From NCBI GenBank assembly GCA_017861415.1, contig JAGFXS010000002.1:1-24401 (forward strand): a DNA stretch of 24,401 nt. Direction: 5' to 3'. Made by a program: the position numbers and the translations under genes. Of this stretch, positions 8,163-15,246 are shown piece after piece. Within the stretch, counting starts at the first letter, position 1. Every line of letters starts with the position of its first letter. The notes beneath the pieces were generated by a model. It did no database searches. It had not been told where the DNA came from and saw nothing but the letters and a program-made list of their open reading frames with translations. This stretch comes from Bacillota bacterium (GTDB lineage Bacteria > Bacillota > Clostridia > Oscillospirales > Oscillospiraceae).

Positions 8163-9035
8163 ATGGATGATAAGCAAACCTGCCTGGTGCTGGAAGGCGG
8201 CGCCCTGCGAGGAGTCTATACTTCGGGCGTTCAGGGCGTGCTCCACAGGGCCGGCGTTCCCATACAGTGCCTCATGGGCACCTCCGCCGGGGCGATGAAT
8301 GCCATCAACTTCTTGTCCCATCAGCCTGAGCGCAGCTTTCAGATTGACCACCATTTCGCCCCGGACCACAACTTTATGGGTTTGCGCCCTCTATTGAAGG
8401 AGGGACAAATCTTCAGTTTTTCCTATATGTTCGGCCCGGTAAACGATGCGTTCCCCTTGGATCTGGAGACCTTTCATTCCTCCCCCATTCGGCTCATCGC
8501 CGTGGCTACAGATTACGAAACCGGAACACCTGCCTATTTGGAGTCCGCCAACTGTAGCGACATGATGCTGGCTCTTCAGGCTTCCAGCAGCATGCCGCTC
8601 TTCTCCTCACCCGTCCCTCTGGACGGTCGGCTCTACTTCGATGGCGGCCCCTCCATGGCAGTGGCTTATCAGAAGGCCCTTGACGAAGGGTATCAGCGGG
8701 TGATATTGGTGTTAACCCGCCAGAAGGGCTATCGAAAATCCTCCTTCGGCCGCGGCGCGCGGCTGGCCATGAAGCTCAAATTTAGAAATCATCCGGACTT
8801 TTATGCCATGATGAAGGATTCCCCGCGGCACTATAATGCCATGATGGACGAAATCGATCGGTTGGAATCTCTGGGCAGAATCTTTGTCATCCGCCCTTCG
8901 GCGCCGGTCACCGTCTCACGCACGGAGAAGGATCAGAAGAAATTGGAGGACCTGTTTTTCCTAGGTCGGAAGGATGCCGAGGCGGCGCTTCCCGCCTTGG
9001 GGCGTTTTTTAGGTCTGGAGGAGAGGGTATTATGA
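8163..9035 (+). CDS. Patatin-like phospholipase family protein
   Basis: The 290-residue protein is a predicted serine lipid hydrolase with a Ser-Asp dyad. It shows the oxyanion-hole motif 'EGGALRGVYTSG' (residues 11-22), nucleophile elbow GTSAG with Ser41, and the DGG motif with catalytic Asp160 in 'YFDGGPSM'. Its length and motifs fit the bacterial YjjU-type patatins, which lack a secretion signal; none is present here, so it should be cytosolic or at the inner leaflet. Substrates are presumably phospholipids or acyl esters (family knowledge). AAAGGAG nine bases upstream supports the start. The stop codon overlaps the start of the next gene by four bases (ATGA), so the two are translated together. 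Confidence 0.9.
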   Translation: MDDKQTCLVLEGGALRGVYTSGVQGVLHRAGVPIQCLMGTSAGAMNAINFLSHQPERSFQIDHHFAPDHNFMGLRPLLKEGQIFSFSYMFGPVNDAFPLDLETFHSSPIRLIAVATDYETGTPAYLESANCSDMMLALQASSSMPLFSSPVPLDGRLYFDGGPSMAVAYQKALDEGYQRVILVLTRQKGYRKSSFGRGARLAMKLKFRNHPDFYAMMKDSPRHYNAMMDEIDRLESLGRIFVIRPSAPVTVSRTEKDQKKLEDLFFLGRKDAEAALPALGRFLGLEERVL

Positions 9036-9871
9036 AGAGAATCGTCACTGCCCAGGATGTCACCTGTCTCGGCTCCTGCGCCCTTACCGTCGCCCTCCCC
9101 GTAGTCTCCGCCATGGGGGTAGAAGCCTCTGTTCTCCCCACAGCCCTTCTTTCCGTCCATACCGCCTTCCCCACCTTTACCTTTCAAGATCTCACCAGCG
9201 CTCTGCCCCCGGTGATCGAACACTGGAAGCGAGAGGGCTTTGCCTTTGATGCCATCTACACCGGATATCTCGGCTCTCTGGATCAGGTTGATCTGATCTC
9301 TCGCTTCATTGACGACTTCCGTGGGCCGGAAACTTTGGTATTTTTAGACCCGGTGCTGGGAGATGCCGGAAAGCTTTACGAGGGGTTTGACACAGACTTC
9401 GCCCACGCCATGGCGCGGCTTTGTGCCAAGGCCGATGTAATCGTCCCCAATCTCACCGAGGCCTGCCTGCTGCTGGATCGTCCTTATCCCGAAGGCACTT
9501 GCGACGAGGACTATGTTCGGGGGCTCTTGCGGGAACTGTCCGGCCTCGGGGTACCTCGAGTTGTCCTCACGGGGGTAGATTTCCGCCCAGATCAGGTAGG
9601 CGTAATGGCCTACGACGCTGGAACTGGAGAGTTCTTTCAGTACTTCAGCCGCAAGTATCCCCGGCGCTTTCATGGAACAGGGGATGTGTTTGCCTCTACC
9701 TGCGTAGGCGCCCTGACCCGCGGATTTTCTCTGGAGAGGGCGCTAACCCTGGCCGTGGACTTCACTTTGGAGAGCATTGAAAAGACCCTCGCCGATCCCG
9801 AGGGCCGCTGGTATAGTGTCAATTTTCAGGAGGCCATTCCCATGCTGGTAAGCCGCCTGGAGTCAGAATAG
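9032..9871 (+). CDS. Pyridoxamine/pyridoxal kinase (PfkB/ribokinase superfamily)
   Basis: The 279-residue protein has the layout of PdxK/PdxY-type kinases, which phosphorylate vitamin B6 vitamers with ATP in the cytosol (salvage of pyridoxal phosphate). Seen here are the N-terminal substrate region 'VTCLGSCALTVALPVVSAMG', 'VLPTALLSVHTAFP', the segment 'FLDPVLGDAGKLY', 'DVIVPNLTEACLLL', and the anion-hole motif GTGD at residues 215-218 with catalytic base Asp218. The length matches the family. It overlaps the patatin gene by four bases, and a GGAGGAGAGGG site lies just before the start. A strong terminator follows. A role on another hydroxymethyl-pyridine or pyrimidine substrate (ThiD-like) is possible, but the sequence fits pyridoxamine kinase best. 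Confidence 0.87.
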   Translation: MKRIVTAQDVTCLGSCALTVALPVVSAMGVEASVLPTALLSVHTAFPTFTFQDLTSALPPVIEHWKREGFAFDAIYTGYLGSLDQVDLISRFIDDFRGPETLVFLDPVLGDAGKLYEGFDTDFAHAMARLCAKADVIVPNLTEACLLLDRPYPEGTCDEDYVRGLLRELSGLGVPRVVLTGVDFRPDQVGVMAYDAGTGEFFQYFSRKYPRRFHGTGDVFASTCVGALTRGFSLERALTLAVDFTLESIEKTLADPEGRWYSVNFQEAIPMLVSRLESE

Positions 9872-9911
9872 GCCCAAACAGATCGCCCTTGACGCTACTT
9901 AAACTTAACAT

Positions 9912-9950
9912 AAAAAACTCCGAAACGCACTTGGCGTTTCGGAGTTTTTT
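9912..9950. terminator. Convergent bidirectional terminator (kinase gene / tRNA-Gly)
   Basis: A perfect 17-bp stem (9912-9928 with 9934-9950) closes a 5-nt loop, with a run of six A at the left base and six T at the right. It therefore provides a U-run in both directions. It terminates the patatin-kinase transcript on the plus strand and the tRNA-Gly transcript on the minus strand. Confidence 0.9.
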
Positions 9951-9955
9951 GCAAA

Positions 9956-10031
9956 TGGAGCGAGTGACGAGGCTCGAACTCGCTACCTCCACCTTGGCAA
10001 GGTGGCGCTCTACCAGATGAGCTACACTCGC
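9956..10031 (-). tRNA. tRNA-Gly (anticodon GCC)
   Basis: The minus strand folds into a full cloverleaf. The 7-bp acceptor stem is GCGAGTG/CACTCGC, the D stem GCTC/GAGC, the anticodon stem CCACC/GGTGG around loop TTGCCAA (anticodon GCC), and the T stem GCGAG/CTCGT around TTCGAGC. A discriminator T and an encoded CCA end follow, for 76 nt in all. It reads glycine codons GGC and GGU. It has its own upstream promoter and a terminator six bases past the CCA. Confidence 0.97.
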
Positions 10032-10044
10032 ATCAGCAAGATTT

Positions 10045-10072
10045 ATCTTACCACAGATCTGTCATTTGTCAA
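10045..10072 (-). promoter_or_regulatory. Promoter of tRNA-Gly
   Basis: On the minus strand a consensus TTGACA (10072-10067) is separated by 16 bases from TAAGAT (10050-10045). This places the start of transcription about seven bases before the mature tRNA 5' end. No terminator is seen between the lipoprotein gene and this promoter, so read-through from upstream into the tRNA is also possible. Confidence 0.7.
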
Positions 10073-10098
10073 GATTTTTCTATCATTTTTCAGCAAAA

Positions 10099-11181
10099 TT
10101 ACGGACAGTCCGGTACATCTTCGCTCCAAGCATACCCCCGCTCCTGCATGGACGCATCAGACTGTCCCATGAGTCCTGCCGTCGGATCCCAATGAAACCA
10201 GTGTTTCTCCGCCTGTGCCACTACCCACATCCTGGGGCTTCCATACAGGCTCCCCCGCACCAGCTGACAGGAAATGCCTAGTTCATCGCAGAGCTGCTTG
10301 GCAGCTAGGGAAAGGCCCTCCTCATTGGCAACCCCATCCACCAGGGCACTGTATGTCGTAGCCAAAAGAGGATCCGTCCCCCGATGGACAGTCACCGTAT
10401 CTTTCAGAATCCCAGCTGCCTGCGTCACCTGCTCCGTCTCTGTTTCGGCTTCCTCGAAACGGGTCAGGGTTCTGCTGCGATCTAGCAGCACCGTCTGGCG
10501 GGCATGCAGATCCTCGGTATCCTCGGGATAGTTGAGGCGGATTTCTACAATCCGCTGCTGCCCTACGGCCTCCTTGGGGTAAATCTCCACCTGAACCTCG
10601 GGCAGGCCGAAGGCTGCCTCCGGCACCTCGTAATAAGCCGCCCTCACCATCTCTGCGATGGCCTCTGCGGTGACCCCTTCATCAAAATAGCTGACCCGGA
10701 ACACAGCCTCCTCCCGGAAGTTCTGCAGCACCTCCCGCAGCTCGCCTGTTATGGCCGAAATCCCCGTCACCGAAATGATGGCGGCCATCTGTTCCGGCGT
10801 CTTGCGATAGACAATTTTACGCAGGTCCACTTGGTAATAGCTCATGACCCGACTGAGCTCATAGGTGATGTAATCCACGGCATAAGCACCCAAGGGATCC
10901 TGCCGGGTGAGCTCCAGGTAGGCAGCGTCCAGATCACTCTCTGCGGAACCGCTGTAGTTGTACAGGCGGATGGTGCCCTCGTTGGCACCCCTAGAGACAA
11001 ACTCCAGCAGGGCACTCACCAGTCCCTGATAGGTTTCCGCCCGGAGGATATCCGAATCCTTCTCTTCATCAGAGAAGGGCTGATGGGGCGCCTCTATCGT
11101 GTAGCTCCGGTTCAACAAGGAAGCGCAGCCGCCCAACAGCAGGCAAAGGGTCAAGATCAGTACAGTCAGCCGTGCCGCCAT
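10099..11181 (-). CDS. Lipoprotein with degenerate transglutaminase-like domain
   Basis: The 360-residue predicted lipoprotein has the lipobox 'LLLGGC' with Cys19, so it should be anchored outside the cytoplasmic membrane. The C-terminal third (about 272-335) resembles a transglutaminase-like domain: 'ATTYSALVDGVANEEGLSLA', 'LCDELGISCQLVRG', 'MWVV', 'HWFHWDPTAG'. In active members the first segment holds Cys (GxxxCEG) and the next His (HAW). Here the Cys position is Glu287 and the His position Arg317; only the Asp (332) remains, so catalysis by this triad is unlikely. The middle (about 50-245) has no family I recognise. It starts 20 bases after the LUD-domain gene, with a GGAGG site. It is probably the last protein gene of the minus-strand cluster. 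Confidence 0.75.
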   Translation of the reverse strand: MAARLTVLILTLCLLLGGCASLLNRSYTIEAPHQPFSDEEKDSDILRAETYQGLVSALLEFVSRGANEGTIRLYNYSGSAESDLDAAYLELTRQDPLGAYAVDYITYELSRVMSYYQVDLRKIVYRKTPEQMAAIISVTGISAITGELREVLQNFREEAVFRVSYFDEGVTAEAIAEMVRAAYYEVPEAAFGLPEVQVEIYPKEAVGQQRIVEIRLNYPEDTEDLHARQTVLLDRSRTLTRFEEAETETEQVTQAAGILKDTVTVHRGTDPLLATTYSALVDGVANEEGLSLAAKQLCDELGISCQLVRGSLYGSPRMWVVAQAEKHWFHWDPTAGLMGQSDASMQERGYAWSEDVPDCP

Positions 11182-11201
11182 AGCCGCACCTCCGCTCTTC
11201 C

Positions 11202-11792
11202 TTAGTAGCCCAGATCCTCTTCAATGAGAATCACTTCCATCTCTGTCACCGAACGGGGCTTCATCCAGAGAACCAGCAGTTCTCGGCAAATCCGCTCAGG
11301 GCTCTGGCAATCGTGGCATTTGGGTGGTGTCTGGGTGACGCAGGGGGTGTTTGTTCCAAACCGCGCCGCATTTTTGGGCGCAGCGATGTTTCGCGCCCGC
11401 CAGAGTGCCTTCTCAAAATTCTCAGCCAACTTATTGCGGCCCACTACGAAGTACACCCGCTTGGCACCGTAGGCCGTAGCAGAAACCCGGTTTCCCGCCC
11501 CATCGATGTTGATAAGCTCCCCCGTTTCCGCCACGGCGTTTAAGGAGCTGATATAGACCTCCGACCGGTTGGCGTCGGCGATCTTCCCGGCAAGCATGTG
11601 CCAGTGCACCTCATTGTGGGATGAAAGGGCGTCGTAAAGCCCGATCTCCTTCACGGTCATGGAGCCTCCGATACCCACGCTGGCCCCGTCGATCTTCCTG
11701 TCCAGATAGCGCACCGCCTCCTCCCGGGTAGGGAAGACGGCAAGACCAATGCCGCGCCAGGCCAAGTTCTCCTGTAGTATTGTTCTGTCCAT
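11202..11792 (-). CDS. LUD domain protein (LutC/YkgG-like, DUF162)
   Basis: The 196-residue protein has the LUD fold seen in lactate-utilisation proteins LutB/LutC. Typical segments are 'ASVGIGGSMTVKEIGLYDAL', 'YISSLNAVAETGELINIDGAGNR', and 'YFVVGRNKLAENFEKALWR'. The C-terminal 'KCHDCQSPERICRELLV' with three cysteines is the hallmark of the short stand-alone clostridial form. In Bacillus, LutABC oxidises L-lactate. Here no lutA or lutB neighbours exist, so lactate use is not implied and the role is unknown. Its ATG follows the YitT stop codon with no gap, and its ribosome binding site (GAGGAG) lies inside the YitT coding end, so translation is coupled. Confidence 0.85.
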   Translation of the reverse strand: MDRTILQENLAWRGIGLAVFPTREEAVRYLDRKIDGASVGIGGSMTVKEIGLYDALSSHNEVHWHMLAGKIADANRSEVYISSLNAVAETGELINIDGAGNRVSATAYGAKRVYFVVGRNKLAENFEKALWRARNIAAPKNAARFGTNTPCVTQTPPKCHDCQSPERICRELLVLWMKPRSVTEMEVILIEEDLGY

Positions 11793-12917
11793 TTATACAA
11801 TCTCCTCGCTTGTCAACTCAGCCGGGACCAAATCCGCTGGGGATTGCTCCGAAAGAGGCTCCGGCGGCACCGGCATCTCTGGGGCAGGCTCGCGAATAGG
11901 TTCTGGCGGCGCCGGCATCTCTGTGACAGGCTCACGAATAGGTTCTGGCGGTGCCGAGACTCCTGCAGGGCGCTCCCAGAACGGAATCACCGGAACAGGC
12001 TCTCCCTCCCCCGTCTTAAGGGGCGGCGTCTTTGGCTGTTTCTTATTCTTGGGATCGTGGGGCAAAAAGCCCTCTCCCAGCACCTCATAGGCATTGCTGA
12101 CGATGAGGAAGGCATAGGGGTCGATTTCCTTAATACGGCGTTTGAGCACCACTACTTGGCGGTTTCGAAAAGCACACATCAGCACTTGCTTTTCCGTGCC
12201 GGACCAGGCACCCTCACCATGGAGAACCGTGACACCCCGGTGCATCTCCGTCACGATCACCTTAGCAATCTCCTGTGGTTTGCTGCTGATGATATATGCC
12301 ACCTTAGACAGCTCTGCGCCGAAGAGCACCCGATCCATACAGTAGGTGGAAATAAACAGGGCTAAAACGCCCATGAGGGCACTGTTGAGCTGCTGAAATA
12401 CCAAGGAGACGCCGGCGATCACCACTAAATCCAGCACCCGCAGCACCTGTCCAATGGACAGGCTGGGAAACTTCAGTCGCAGCAGACGGGAGGCAATGTC
12501 CGTACCGCCCATACTGCTGCCTTCCCGGGCGATGATACCCGCGGCAGTGCCCATCACCGCACCGCCGAAAATGCAGGCCATCAGGGGTTCCTTCAGGGTG
12601 GGAAAGGTACCGAGCTGCCCAAAGAGATCCAGCAGAAGGGAGCTCACCGTCATGGCATAAAGACTTCCCAGTAGCATTTTACCACCCAGAAGCCACCAAG
12701 CCAGGGCGAACAGCGGAATATTCATGACGATGATAGAGACACCCACCGGCGGAAACCCCACCAATCGGTTGATCATCTGGGCAATACCCGTGATACCGCC
12801 GAAGGCAATGTCGTTGGGCTGGTAAAAGAAGTTAAACGAGAGGGCATAGATGGCGCAGGCGACGGTAATTAAGCCATAAGATTTTACATAAGAAAACCAT
12901 TTTTTGCCGTTATTCAT
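11793..12917 (-). CDS. YitT family membrane protein with DUF2179 and repetitive Pro/Glu-rich tail
   Basis: The 374-residue protein has about five membrane segments in its first 200 residues ('ALSFNFFYQPNDIAFGGITG', 'GTAAGIIAREGSSMGGTDIA'), the signature of YitT/DUF161 proteins. A cytosolic DUF2179 domain follows ('AYIISSKPQEIAKVI', 'RGVTVLHGEGAWSG', 'FLIVSNAYEVLGEGF'). The family's function is unknown. The last 75 or so residues are unusual: a Lys/Pro-rich linker and then three 14-residue repeats of the form PPEPIREPxxEMPx. I chose ATG 12917 (GGAGGAGAA upstream) over a TTG at 12941 that overlaps the topoisomerase stop. It lies 20 bases after the topoisomerase A gene and abuts the LUD gene. 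Confidence 0.87.
   Translation of the reverse strand: MNNGKKWFSYVKSYGLITVACAIYALSFNFFYQPNDIAFGGITGIAQMINRLVGFPPVGVSIIVMNIPLFALAWWLLGGKMLLGSLYAMTVSSLLLDLFGQLGTFPTLKEPLMACIFGGAVMGTAAGIIAREGSSMGGTDIASRLLRLKFPSLSIGQVLRVLDLVVIAGVSLVFQQLNSALMGVLALFISTYCMDRVLFGAELSKVAYIISSKPQEIAKVIVTEMHRGVTVLHGEGAWSGTEKQVLMCAFRNRQVVVLKRRIKEIDPYAFLIVSNAYEVLGEGFLPHDPKNKKQPKTPPLKTGEGEPVPVIPFWERPAGVSAPPEPIREPVTEMPAPPEPIREPAPEMPVPPEPLSEQSPADLVPAELTSEEIV
11827..11952 (-). repeat. Three 42-bp coding tandem repeats in the YitT tail
   Basis: Three consecutive 42-bp units encode PPEPIREPVTEMPA, PPEPIREPAPEMPV and the more diverged PPEPLSEQSPADLV. Two units are nearly identical at the nucleotide level, which suggests recent duplication and possible copy-number variation between strains. 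Boundaries are approximate. Confidence 0.8.
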
Positions 12918-12937
12918 CTTTATCTTCTCCTCCCCGG

Positions 12938-15178
12938 TCAAAGAAGTGACAGCTGTCTCTCCTCCCGGTCCTCCTCCCTGATAAGGGCCCCGGCGGCAGG
13001 CAGACTCCTACCCCGGTATCGGCTGGGGCTCTGCACAGGGGCGTCAGCTAAAAACGCTGCCGAGCTTACCCTGTACTTGGGCTTCATGGTCATGACGGCC
13101 ACGCCCTGTGTACTTCTGGTATTTTTGGTGGCCAAAAGCTCTGTCCGGAAAATCAGCATGCGCCCCTCGGTAGAAGAGACAGCCACTTCCGTTTCCTCTC
13201 GAAGCTTCAGGACGGTAACCAAGGGGCTCTTGTCGGAATAGGCGCCGGTGAGCTTTTTCCGCCGTGTAACCGTCTGATAGGAGGAGATATCCAGCCTGGC
13301 CACCTTCCCGTTCTGGAAGAAGAACAGGAGTTGTCCGGCATAGCTCTCGGCGGGGCAGGCCCAAATGACGCTTTCCCCTGCGTCCATCTCCAGCTTGGCA
13401 GGCAGATAATCTCCCAAAAGGCTTGCCTTGCTGTCCTCAAACTCGTTTAGCCGGGCCTTATAACATTGCTGACGATTGGTAAAAATCAAAAGTTCCTCGT
13501 TGTTGGGGACATCCCATGCGAGATAGGGGCCGTCCCCCTCCTTGTGGCGCTGATCGCCGCTCATACGTAAGGACTGGGGGGTGATCTTTTTCAGATACCC
13601 TTCCCGAGAGAGAAATACATGGACGGGGTGGTCGGGAATCTCCTCCGGCAGATCTTCCTCTTCCAGATCCCCAGGGGCGATAATACCCGTCCGTCGGGGA
13701 ACCGCGTACTTTTTCTTCACTTCTTCCAGCTGTTTTGCAATCAGCTTTTGAATCCTCTCGGGCCTTTTCGCCAGGTCCTCCAGATCGGCGATGTCCCGCT
13801 GGAGCTCTTCAGTCTCCTGGAGTCGCTTGATGATATGTTCCTTGTTGATATTCCGCAGGCGGATATCCGCCACGTAGTCTGCCTGAATCTCATCCAGCTG
13901 AAAGCCTTCCATGAGCCGGGGTACCACCTGATGATCCTGCTCCGTATCCCGAATAATGGCAATGGCCCGGTCGATATCCAGCAGAATTTTCCGCAGGCCC
14001 ATGAGAAGATGGAGCTTTTCCCGCTTTTGGCCGATGGTGTACTCCGTCTGGCGGCGTACACAGGCGACCCGCCAGCGAATCCAGCGGTCGAGAATCTCGC
14101 CCACGCCCATCACTTGGGGCATGCCCTCCACCAACACGTTGAAGTTGCAGGAGATGCTGTCCTGAAGGGGCGTCATCCGGAAGAGCTTCTGCATGAGCTT
14201 TTCCGGGTCGGTCCCCCGCTTCAAATCTATGGCAAGCTTAAGTCCCGAGAGATCCGTCTCATCCCGCATGTCAGAGATTTCACGGATCTTTCCCGCCTTC
14301 ACCAGCTCCGCCACCTTGGCGATGATGGCCTCTACCGTGGTAGAGTAGGGAATCTCAAACACCTCTATGAGGTTTTCTTTCTGAATATACCGCCATTTTG
14401 ATCGCACCTTAAAGGAGCCCCGGCCGGTTTCATAAATTACCCGTAGCTCCCGTTCCTGATACAGAAGCTCTCCCCCTGTGGGCAGATCCGGTGCCGTCAT
14501 GGTCTGCAAAGGATCGGACTTGGGGTTTTTTAGCCGCTCAACGGCAGCATCACAAACCTCGCCCAAATTGAAGCCGCAGAGGTTAGAGGCCATACCCACG
14601 GCAATGCCCTGATTGGCGCTGACCAGGATATTGGGGAAGGTGGTGGGGAGCAGTGCCGGTTCCATCATGCGCCCATCATAGCTGGGGACGAAATCCACGG
14701 TATTTTTATCAATATCCCGGAAGACTTCGTTACAGATGGCATCCAGGCGCACTTCGGTATACCGGGAGGCGGCGTAGGCCATGTCCCGGGAGTAAACCTT
14801 ACCGAAGTTGCCCTTAGAGTCCACTAGGGGATGTAGCAGGGCACCGTAGCCCCGGGATAAACGCACCATGGTCTCGTAGATGGCCCCGTCGCCGTGGGGA
14901 TTGAGCTTCATGGTCTCTCCCACCACGTTGGCGGATTTGCTTCGGGGCCCGCCCAGAAGCTTCATCTGATACATGGTGTATAAAAGCTTCCGATGGGAGG
15001 GCTTGAAGCCGTCAATCTCAGGAATGGCCCTGGAGACGATGACCGACATGGCATAGGGCATGTAGTTTACCTCTAGGGTCTCGGTGATGGGCTGTTCCAC
15101 CACCTCCGCCCGGAGGCCCATCACCTTGGAAAGGTCCCCTTTAGAAGGCTTGTCTTCCGATTGTTTTTTTCTCGCCAT
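12938..15178 (-). CDS. DNA topoisomerase (ATP-hydrolysing) subunit A, ParC/GyrA-like divergent type
   Basis: The 746-residue subunit cleaves and rejoins duplex DNA. The catalytic tyrosine is Tyr140 in 'AASRYTEVRL'. The winged-helix region reads 'NPHGDGAIYETMVR' (93-106). Relative to E. coli GyrA, Ser83 is Gly and Asp87 is Glu; Glu at the second site is as in ParC. A coiled-coil arm (about 390-490) is followed by a short C-terminal beta-pinwheel. I see no GyrA box, which argues against a wrapping, supercoiling gyrase and for a decatenating or relaxing enzyme. ATG 15178 is preferred to TTG 15187, since AAGGA lies too close to the TTG. Its B partner is at 17187-19178, separated from it by a stalk-domain protein gene. 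Confidence 0.92.
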   Translation of the reverse strand: MARKKQSEDKPSKGDLSKVMGLRAEVVEQPITETLEVNYMPYAMSVIVSRAIPEIDGFKPSHRKLLYTMYQMKLLGGPRSKSANVVGETMKLNPHGDGAIYETMVRLSRGYGALLHPLVDSKGNFGKVYSRDMAYAASRYTEVRLDAICNEVFRDIDKNTVDFVPSYDGRMMEPALLPTTFPNILVSANQGIAVGMASNLCGFNLGEVCDAAVERLKNPKSDPLQTMTAPDLPTGGELLYQERELRVIYETGRGSFKVRSKWRYIQKENLIEVFEIPYSTTVEAIIAKVAELVKAGKIREISDMRDETDLSGLKLAIDLKRGTDPEKLMQKLFRMTPLQDSISCNFNVLVEGMPQVMGVGEILDRWIRWRVACVRRQTEYTIGQKREKLHLLMGLRKILLDIDRAIAIIRDTEQDHQVVPRLMEGFQLDEIQADYVADIRLRNINKEHIIKRLQETEELQRDIADLEDLAKRPERIQKLIAKQLEEVKKKYAVPRRTGIIAPGDLEEEDLPEEIPDHPVHVFLSREGYLKKITPQSLRMSGDQRHKEGDGPYLAWDVPNNEELLIFTNRQQCYKARLNEFEDSKASLLGDYLPAKLEMDAGESVIWACPAESYAGQLLFFFQNGKVARLDISSYQTVTRRKKLTGAYSDKSPLVTVLKLREETEVAVSSTEGRMLIFRTELLATKNTRSTQGVAVMTMKPKYRVSSAAFLADAPVQSPSRYRGRSLPAAGALIREEDREERQLSLL

Positions 15179-15211
15179 AGATTCCAAAATCCTTATCTGT
15201 GTAGAGTATCA

Positions 15212-15237
15212 CCCGGGGGAGCAGACGCTCCCCCGGG
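15212..15237. repeat. GC-rich intercistronic hairpin before topoisomerase A gene
   Basis: A perfect 11-bp stem, CCCGGGGGAGC (15212-15222) with its inverse (15227-15237), closes a 4-nt loop. On the minus strand no U-run follows, so it is not a standard terminator. On the plus strand the weak CTTTGTT follows. It sits between the stalk gene stop and the topoisomerase A ribosome binding site, and may stabilise or attenuate the mRNA. Confidence 0.65.
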
Positions 15238-15246
15238 CTTTGTTCG

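Noticed and set aside
10504..11205. A 233-codon plus-strand open frame opposite the lipoprotein gene
   Set aside because: The minus-strand product has a lipobox, a good ribosome binding site and a domain pattern; the plus-strand product has none of these.
11827..11952. CRISPR-like or satellite repeat
   Set aside because: The repeats are contiguous, in frame and coding (14 residues each), with no spacers.
13619..14401. A 260-codon plus-strand open frame opposite the topoisomerase A gene
   Set aside because: It is antisense to a clear, well-conserved coding region; it has no recognisable family and no ribosome binding site. It is a by-product of the codon bias of the real gene.
15212..15237. 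Rho-independent terminator after the stalk-domain gene
   Set aside because: The stem is strong but the minus strand reads TGATACTCT after it, with no U-run, so it is listed as a hairpin instead.
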